64,000 nt of DNA, from the NCBI RefSeq assembly GCF_003992675.1, contig NZ_RZMZ01000004.1, forward strand, positions 193,501 through 257,500. Reading direction: 5' to 3'. Under the pieces are notes generated by a model. That model worked only from the letters and a program-made list of their open reading frames with translations. It did not search any database and was not told where the DNA came from. Position numbers and translations under genes: made by a program. Source of the stretch: Flagellimonas marinaquae. GTDB taxonomy: Bacteria; Bacteroidota; Bacteroidia; Flavobacteriales; Flavobacteriaceae. Shown here in pieces: positions 59,113-64,000 of this stretch. Each line of letters begins with the position of its first letter. The first letter of the stretch is position 1.

Positions 59113-60120
59113 ATGAAAGTACTGGTGTATAGTGCCAAGGATTTTGAAGTAAAAAACTTGGAGAAAGCAAATAATGGAAAGCATAAAATAAAGTTTGTCC
59201 CGGAAGCCTTGGACTCCACAACGGCGGTTATGGCTGCGGGGCACGATGCTGTTTGTATCTTCTCCAACGACGATGCAAGCTTGGTAGTGCTGGAAATTCT
59301 CCAAGACCTTGGTGTCAAGTACATCACTTTGCGATCTACGGGATACAACAACGTTAGCGTTAAATCGGCCAAACGTATTGGGCTGAAGGTAGCCTATGCA
59401 CCAGAGTACTCACCCCATGCCATTGCCGAGCATGCCGTGGGACTTTTGCTGGCCCTGGACCGTAAGTTGGTTCTGGCCCATAATCAGGTAAAAAACTATA
59501 ATTTTTCCTTGGACAATCTAGTAGGTTCAGATTTAAATGGAAAGACCGTTGGAATATTCGGAACGGGTCGAATCGGTTCCATTTTGGTTGGGATATTTCA
59601 TGCCTTTGGATGCAACATAGTAGCCCATGACCTTGAGCGCAATCCCTACCTGGAAAATCATTACGGGGTGCAATACCTTCCTTTGGAAGAACTCTGTAGG
59701 AAGTCGGATATCGTGAGCATTAATACACCGCTAAATTACAATACCCATCATATTTTTAATAAAACGCTTCTCATGGCCATGAAACCGGGTGCCATACTGA
59801 TCAATACAGCTCGCGGAGGAATCGTTAAAACAGAGGATGTGCTGGACGCCCTCAAAAATGGGAAGCTTGGCGGCTATGCTACCGATGTATACGAGCACGA
59901 AAGGGGAATTTTCTTCAAGGACCATAGCAAAAATGGCATCACCGATGAGCTGCTCAAGGAACTGATTGCATTACCCAACGTGCTGCTGACCCCGCACCAA
60001 GCATTTGCCACCAAAGAGGCCTTGGTCCGCATCGCCGAGACTACCATCCATAACTTGGATTGTTGGGAAGAGGGGAAAACAAACACAAACGAGTTGGGTT
60101 TTGAAACCGTAATGTTATAA
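59113..60120 (+). CDS. ldhA: D-lactate dehydrogenase-type 2-hydroxyacid dehydrogenase
   Basis: 335 residues. The NAD fold is seen in GKTVGIFGTGRIGSILVGIF with AHD at the end of strand 2. The catalytic Arg is in LINTARGGIV, Glu in DVYEHERG and His in LLTPHQAF. The YEHE block and length fit D-lactate dehydrogenase. Reduction of pyruvate regenerates NAD+ without oxygen, which fits an anoxia regulon. It follows the coiled-coil gene by 17 bp and overlaps the convergent cls by 6 bp. Confidence 0.9.
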   Translation: MKVLVYSAKDFEVKNLEKANNGKHKIKFVPEALDSTTAVMAAGHDAVCIFSNDDASLVVLEILQDLGVKYITLRSTGYNNVSVKSAKRIGLKVAYAPEYSPHAIAEHAVGLLLALDRKLVLAHNQVKNYNFSLDNLVGSDLNGKTVGIFGTGRIGSILVGIFHAFGCNIVAHDLERNPYLENHYGVQYLPLEELCRKSDIVSINTPLNYNTHHIFNKTLLMAMKPGAILINTARGGIVKTEDVLDALKNGKLGGYATDVYEHERGIFFKDHSKNGITDELLKELIALPNVLLTPHQAFATKEALVRIAETTIHNLDCWEEGKTNTNELGFETVML

Positions 60121-61521
60121 CAGTGGGCTCAAGAGTTTGGCAAAGCCCTCTATCAATTTTTTGATCCACGGTCTATTTTTATGTGCTTCGTAGTCATCTA
60201 AGAGTAAGGACCGTTCACAATCCTGTAAAAAGTCCGACTTCATTTGTTGGCAAAGTGGTGAATCGTACACAAATACCTGTGCTTCATAATTTTGTTGCAG
60301 GCTCCTGTTGTCTAAATTGGCCGTCCCAATACTTGCAATCTCATCATCACATAGCATCACCTTGCTGTGCAGAAAGCCATCCGCATAAAGATAAATTTTG
60401 ATTCCAGCTTTTAAATACGATTCAAAATAGGCCCTTACGCACCAGTCCACCAATTTGATATCGGTACTGGTCGACATCAATATCCGAACATCCACACCAC
60501 TGAGGGCAGCTGTCATTAAGGCCTGTAGGATAGCATGGTTGGGAATGATGTATGTGTTAACGATGTAAAGATACTTCTCCGCACTGTTGATGATGGAAAA
60601 GTATACCTGTTCCATTACATCAAAATCATCATCCGGACCGCTGGGCACGATCTGAAGGGAGGTATCTCGCTCCAAGGTTTTATGAATTTTGAATGTGGAG
60701 ACGTCCACTTTTTTCTCGCTGGCAAGGAACCAGTCGGTCACAAACAATCGATTTAAAAAATCGACCGCCTCGCCCTCAATTTTCAAATGGGTATCGTGCC
60801 ATTTGCCCAAGGCGGGGTCGCCCTTTAGGTATTTATCGGAAATGTTGATACCTCCTGTAAAGCCGATTTGGTTATCAATAATGATAATTTTTCGATGGTT
60901 CCGATAATTCAGGGAAGCCAAGAACCTACCGAATTTAAACGGGAGGAACTGGGCTGTTTCCACGCCGATTTCCTTTAATTTTTTCAGGTATTTTTTGCTC
61001 AACGAATAACTCCCGATACCATCGTACAGTAAACGAACCGTAACGTTTTCGGCCACTTTACGTTCAAATACGTCCAAAAGCCTGTCTGCCAGTAGTCCGT
61101 CCTCAAAAATGTAGTACTGTAAATGGATGTGATCTTGAGCTTCTTCAAGGGCATGAAAAATACGTTCAAACGTATGCTGTCCATCCTTTAAAAGCTCCAA
61201 TTCGTTATGGCAGGTAACGGGGCATTTGGCCGTTTTTGTGATCAAAGAAATGATTTTTTGCTTGTTGATGGACAGTTTTGGCTCACATTGGATTCCTTCT
61301 GGCTGCCTTAGGGGACCAAACTCATTTTTTAGGGAGAACATTTTGCTTTTTCTTCTGTTTCGACCAAACAGAATGTAGAGAAGTACCCCTGCCACTGGAA
61401 TGGTAAAGATGGCAAGTAACCAAGCTAAGGTCTTACTGGGTCTGACCCCGTTCAACAGTAAGCTTACCACCATGACCAAGGCAATCAATATATAAAGGCC
61501 AATAAGAATGGGAATAAGCAT
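60115..61521 (-). CDS. cls: Cardiolipin synthase
   Basis: 468 residues. Two N-terminal membrane helices (LIGLYILIALVMVVSLLL and TLAWLLAIFTIPVAGVLLYI) precede two phospholipase-D-type HKD motifs: NHRKIIIIDNQIGFTGG and HSKVMLCDDEIASIGTANLD. It joins two phosphatidylglycerols into cardiolipin in the inner membrane. Converging with ldhA, it closes the stress cluster. No CRP/FNR-type box is seen before it. Confidence 0.92.
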   Translation of the reverse strand: MLIPILIGLYILIALVMVVSLLLNGVRPSKTLAWLLAIFTIPVAGVLLYILFGRNRRKSKMFSLKNEFGPLRQPEGIQCEPKLSINKQKIISLITKTAKCPVTCHNELELLKDGQHTFERIFHALEEAQDHIHLQYYIFEDGLLADRLLDVFERKVAENVTVRLLYDGIGSYSLSKKYLKKLKEIGVETAQFLPFKFGRFLASLNYRNHRKIIIIDNQIGFTGGINISDKYLKGDPALGKWHDTHLKIEGEAVDFLNRLFVTDWFLASEKKVDVSTFKIHKTLERDTSLQIVPSGPDDDFDVMEQVYFSIINSAEKYLYIVNTYIIPNHAILQALMTAALSGVDVRILMSTSTDIKLVDWCVRAYFESYLKAGIKIYLYADGFLHSKVMLCDDEIASIGTANLDNRSLQQNYEAQVFVYDSPLCQQMKSDFLQDCERSLLLDDYEAHKNRPWIKKLIEGFAKLLSPLL

Positions 61522-61863
61522 CCGATGGTATTGAGCAGTTTGAAATATAATGACAAGTTAGTAAAAGTATTTTGCCATTAAAATAGTTCTGGCAAATACG
61601 AATACTGTTAAAATACCCTAGATTCATCAGTGTTGTTCCCAAAATTCAGGAAGGAAGTGTAACAAATCTCAAAAAAAGGATACCAAAAAATGTAGTCCAG
61701 CAACTCACGGGAGTTAAAAAGGGTACTGCCTTTTGGATTTTAGGTTAAAATTAACATAAAGCTACAAAAGCACTCCTTAATTTTAAGACCCACGTATTTG
61801 AATGAATTATATTACATACATACCTACCTTTTATCAACTCAGAGTAAATCAAATAACTAACAT
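61522..61863. other. Intergenic region with little visible structure
   Basis: A short hairpin AACTC-ACGG-GAGTT (61702-61715 or so) is the only structure I see. The A+T-rich right half should hold the promoter of the tldD-type gene, but no box stands out. Confidence 0.3.
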
Positions 61864-63504
61864 ATGAAACGAAGAGATTTTGTACAGTACGCTGGTATGG
61901 GTGCAGGGGCCATGATGATGCCCTCGCTTCTTATGGGAAACAATATTCCCGCGGAAGCACTGCTCGAACCAGGGATGGATACCGTACTCAAAAAGAAAAT
62001 GGCCGATGTTGCGCTCAATACGGCAAAGTCCATGGGAGCCACCTATGCCGATGCAAGGATTGGAAGATACCTGAACCAATACGTCTTCACTAGGGAGGAC
62101 AAAGTACAGAACGTGGTGAATACCGAATCCTTCGGAATTGGAATCCGTGTGATTGCCAATGGTACTTGGGGTTTTTCCTCTACCAATGATGTGACAGAGG
62201 ACGGCATTAAAAATGCGACCCAACAGGCTGTAGCGATTGCCAAGGCCAATTCAAAAATCCAAAAGGAACCTGTTGTTTTGGCACCAGTGCAAGGACATGG
62301 CGAAGTGTCTTGGAAAACGCCTATCCAAAAAGACTTTAAAGAAGTGCCGATTTCCGAAAAAGTGGATTTGTTGCTAAGTGCCAACGCCGCTGCGATGGAA
62401 AATGGCGCCAACTTTGTGAATTCAGCCCTCTTTATGGTGAACGAGCAAAAATATTTTGCCTCCACCGATGGATCCTATATTGACCAGGACGTACACCGTA
62501 TCTGGCCAACCTTTAACGTAACGGCTATTGACCGACAGGCTGGTAAATTCAAGAGCCGACAGGCCTTGAGTGCCCCTATGGGAATGGGATATGAATATAT
62601 GGATGGTCTGGAATCCGAAAAATTGTCCGGTCCAGAAGGCATCAAACTTTACAACAGAAGCTACGATATCGTAGAAGATGCTACCATGGCTGCACAACAG
62701 GCCAAGCAAAAACTTTCCGCAAAATCGGTGGAAGCTGGTAAATACGATTTGGTGTTGGAACCTAATCACCTTGGTTTGACCATTCACGAATCAGTAGGTC
62801 ACCCATTGGAACTCGACCGTGTGCTTGGATACGAAGCGAATTATGCGGGCACCAGTTTTGCCACCTTGGACAAATGGGAATCCAAAGACTTTAAATATGG
62901 TAGTGATATCGTAAACATCGTGGCCGATAAGACCCAAGTAGGATCTTTGGGTGCCGTAGGTTATGATGACGAAGGCGTGAAGACCAGAAAATGGGATTTG
63001 ATTCGTAATGGTACGTTGGTGAACTACCAAGCCATCCGTGACCAAGTCCACATGATCGACCAAAACGAATCACATGGTTGCTGCTACGCCCAAAGTTGGG
63101 AAGATGTGCAGTTCCAGCGTATGCCCAATGTTTCCTTGGAACCCGGTACCGAAAAGTACTCCCTACAGGACATGATCAAGGATGTAGACAAAGGAATTTA
63201 CATCTTGGGCCGTGGATCGTACTCCATTGATCAGCAGCGGTATAACTTCCAGTTTGGAGGAACCTTGTTTTACGAAATCAAAAATGGAGAGATAGCCGGA
63301 ATGTTGGAAGATGTGGCCTACCAATCCAATACCCAGGAGTTTTGGAATTCCTGTGCAAAAATCTGTGATAAGGACGACTATAGAATGTTTGGTTCCTTCT
63401 TCGACGGTAAGGGGCAACCCTCCCAGGTAAGTGCCGTATCCCACGGTAGTTCCACTTCAAGGTTCAACGGAATCAATGTAATCAACACAGGTAGGACCAT
63501 TTAA
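61864..63504 (+). CDS. tldD: TldD-family metalloprotease with Tat-type leader
   Basis: 546 residues. The leader MKRRDFVQYAGMGAGAMMMP has a twin-arginine motif, suggesting export of this homologue, unlike the cytosolic enzyme of Escherichia coli. The zinc site H308-ExxxH313 lies in GLTIHESVGHPLELD. GSLGAVGYDDEGVKTRKWDL is another family block. TldD/TldE pairs cleave unfolded peptides inside a central cavity. The partner follows 27 bp downstream. Confidence 0.9.
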   Translation: MKRRDFVQYAGMGAGAMMMPSLLMGNNIPAEALLEPGMDTVLKKKMADVALNTAKSMGATYADARIGRYLNQYVFTREDKVQNVVNTESFGIGIRVIANGTWGFSSTNDVTEDGIKNATQQAVAIAKANSKIQKEPVVLAPVQGHGEVSWKTPIQKDFKEVPISEKVDLLLSANAAAMENGANFVNSALFMVNEQKYFASTDGSYIDQDVHRIWPTFNVTAIDRQAGKFKSRQALSAPMGMGYEYMDGLESEKLSGPEGIKLYNRSYDIVEDATMAAQQAKQKLSAKSVEAGKYDLVLEPNHLGLTIHESVGHPLELDRVLGYEANYAGTSFATLDKWESKDFKYGSDIVNIVADKTQVGSLGAVGYDDEGVKTRKWDLIRNGTLVNYQAIRDQVHMIDQNESHGCCYAQSWEDVQFQRMPNVSLEPGTEKYSLQDMIKDVDKGIYILGRGSYSIDQQRYNFQFGGTLFYEIKNGEIAGMLEDVAYQSNTQEFWNSCAKICDKDDYRMFGSFFDGKGQPSQVSAVSHGSSTSRFNGINVINTGRTI

Positions 63505-63531
63505 GGTTTATTCAAATTTAATACTAAGACA

Positions 63532-64000
63532 ATGGCTATATATACAAGAGAAGAAGCAAGAAAGATTTTGGAAAAGGCGTTGAGCTTTTCCAAGGCCGAT
63601 GCCTGCGAAATAAACCTGAGTGGAAGGAATAGCGGTAATATCCGTTATGCGCGTAATACCGTATCCACGGCAGGATATCAATCCAATCAAAGCTTGGTGG
63701 TGCAATCCAGCTTTGGCAAAAAGGTAGGAACAGCGACCATCGATGAATTTGATGATGCATCCTTGGAAAAGGTGGTTAGAAGAGCAGAGGAACTAGCGCA
63801 ACTATCGCCCGAGAACCCTGAATTTATGCCACCATTGGGACCCCAAACATACGATGAGGCCATCACGTACAAGGAATCGACGGCCAACATCACTCCCGAG
63901 TACCGAGCTGAGGTGGCCAGTAGTAGTATAGTTCCCGCCGCTGCAAAAGACGTAACGGCTGCGGGCTTCTTGGATGATTCGGCCCAATTTTCGGCTATGA
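63532..64000 (+). CDS. pmbA: TldE/PmbA-family protein, partial (runs off the window)
   Basis: An ATG at 63532 opens a frame of 156 codons with no stop before the window ends. It reads MAIYTREEARKILEKALSFS, then KADACEINLSGRNSGNIRYA and VQSSFGKKVGTATIDEFDDA, the N-terminal domain of TldE/PmbA. TldE is the non-catalytic partner of TldD. No leader is visible, unlike the upstream TldD. Confidence 0.85.
   Translation, partial: MAIYTREEARKILEKALSFSKADACEINLSGRNSGNIRYARNTVSTAGYQSNQSLVVQSSFGKKVGTATIDEFDDASLEKVVRRAEELAQLSPENPEFMPPLGPQTYDEAITYKESTANITPEYRAEVASSSIVPAAAKDVTAAGFLDDSAQFSAM

Noticed and set aside
1..64000. CRISPR arrays, rRNA genes, complete tRNA genes
   Set aside because: No regularly spaced long repeats, rRNA sequence or full cloverleaf was seen; only a tRNA 3'-end-like fragment at 18541-18579.

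Overview
The window looks like a marine Flavobacteriaceae chromosome (phylum Bacteroidota, Muricauda/Maribacter-like). The evidence is the Bacteroidota-specific families (RteC, the TraE-TraN conjugation set, DUF7793, DUF6671), the weak Shine-Dalgarno sequences, several TTG starts and the moderate GC content. The genus is inference.

Region 1, about 1-18.6 kb, is accessory DNA. An AraC-type regulator (cut by the window edge) and a DUF7793 gene diverge from a fused PLP-enzyme/GNAT gene, with two tandem 21-bp repeats between them. Twelve bases after the fusion gene comes rteC, followed by a 26-bp perfect palindrome present twice. Then come an excisionase-like HTH protein, a replication/regulator protein and a DnaC-like loader. 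A divergent amidase precedes a compact conjugation operon (traE, F, G, I, J, K, M, N). An AbiEi-Fic fusion follows behind four direct repeats at exact 24-bp spacing. Debris comes next: a 22-bp inverted repeat, a Crp/Fnr tail, an IS200/IS605-like remnant and a tRNA 3'-end-like fragment with a terminator. This is best read as the distal part of an integrated, incomplete conjugative element. No integrase, relaxase or coupling protein is in the window.

Region 2, about 16.6-29 kb, holds mixed metabolic and signalling genes: a lipoprotein amidohydrolase, a GNAT-nitrilase fusion, an alpha/beta-hydrolase remnant, a 7TM-type histidine kinase, an NrtR-like regulator divergent from a carboxylesterase with an operator-like palindrome between them, and an ATP-grasp/GNAT gene pair.

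Region 3, about 27.6-31.2 kb, is a nitrosative/iron-sulfur stress cluster. It contains two divergent Rrf2 regulators, RIC, two tiny membrane proteins, a group III truncated haemoglobin and a PAS kinase. A TerC-family transporter follows.

Region 4, 32.4-38.7 kb, is a DabA/DabB inorganic-carbon uptake operon with DUF6671 and two small proteins, divergent from a LysR regulator. An export-type Gfo/Idh/MocA oxidoreductase, a TolB-like protein, an SGNH esterase with its YbbA/YbbP-type ABC system, an RND pump remnant, an ATP-cone/nuclease fusion, a beta-CASP nuclease and upp follow.

Region 5, 49-61.5 kb, is the most striking part. It contains DnaJ/CbpM, four tandem-domain universal stress proteins, Hsp20 flanked by two related coiled-coil proteins, a D-lactate dehydrogenase, cardiolipin synthase, and a PAS-PAS histidine kinase overlapping a receiver-CRP/FNR fusion regulator. 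TGAT-N4-ATCA palindromes lie before at least four of its transcription units, with variants before three more. I infer a self-contained two-component regulon for anoxia, stasis or membrane stress. The window ends in a TldD/TldE-type protease pair, the second member cut by the edge.
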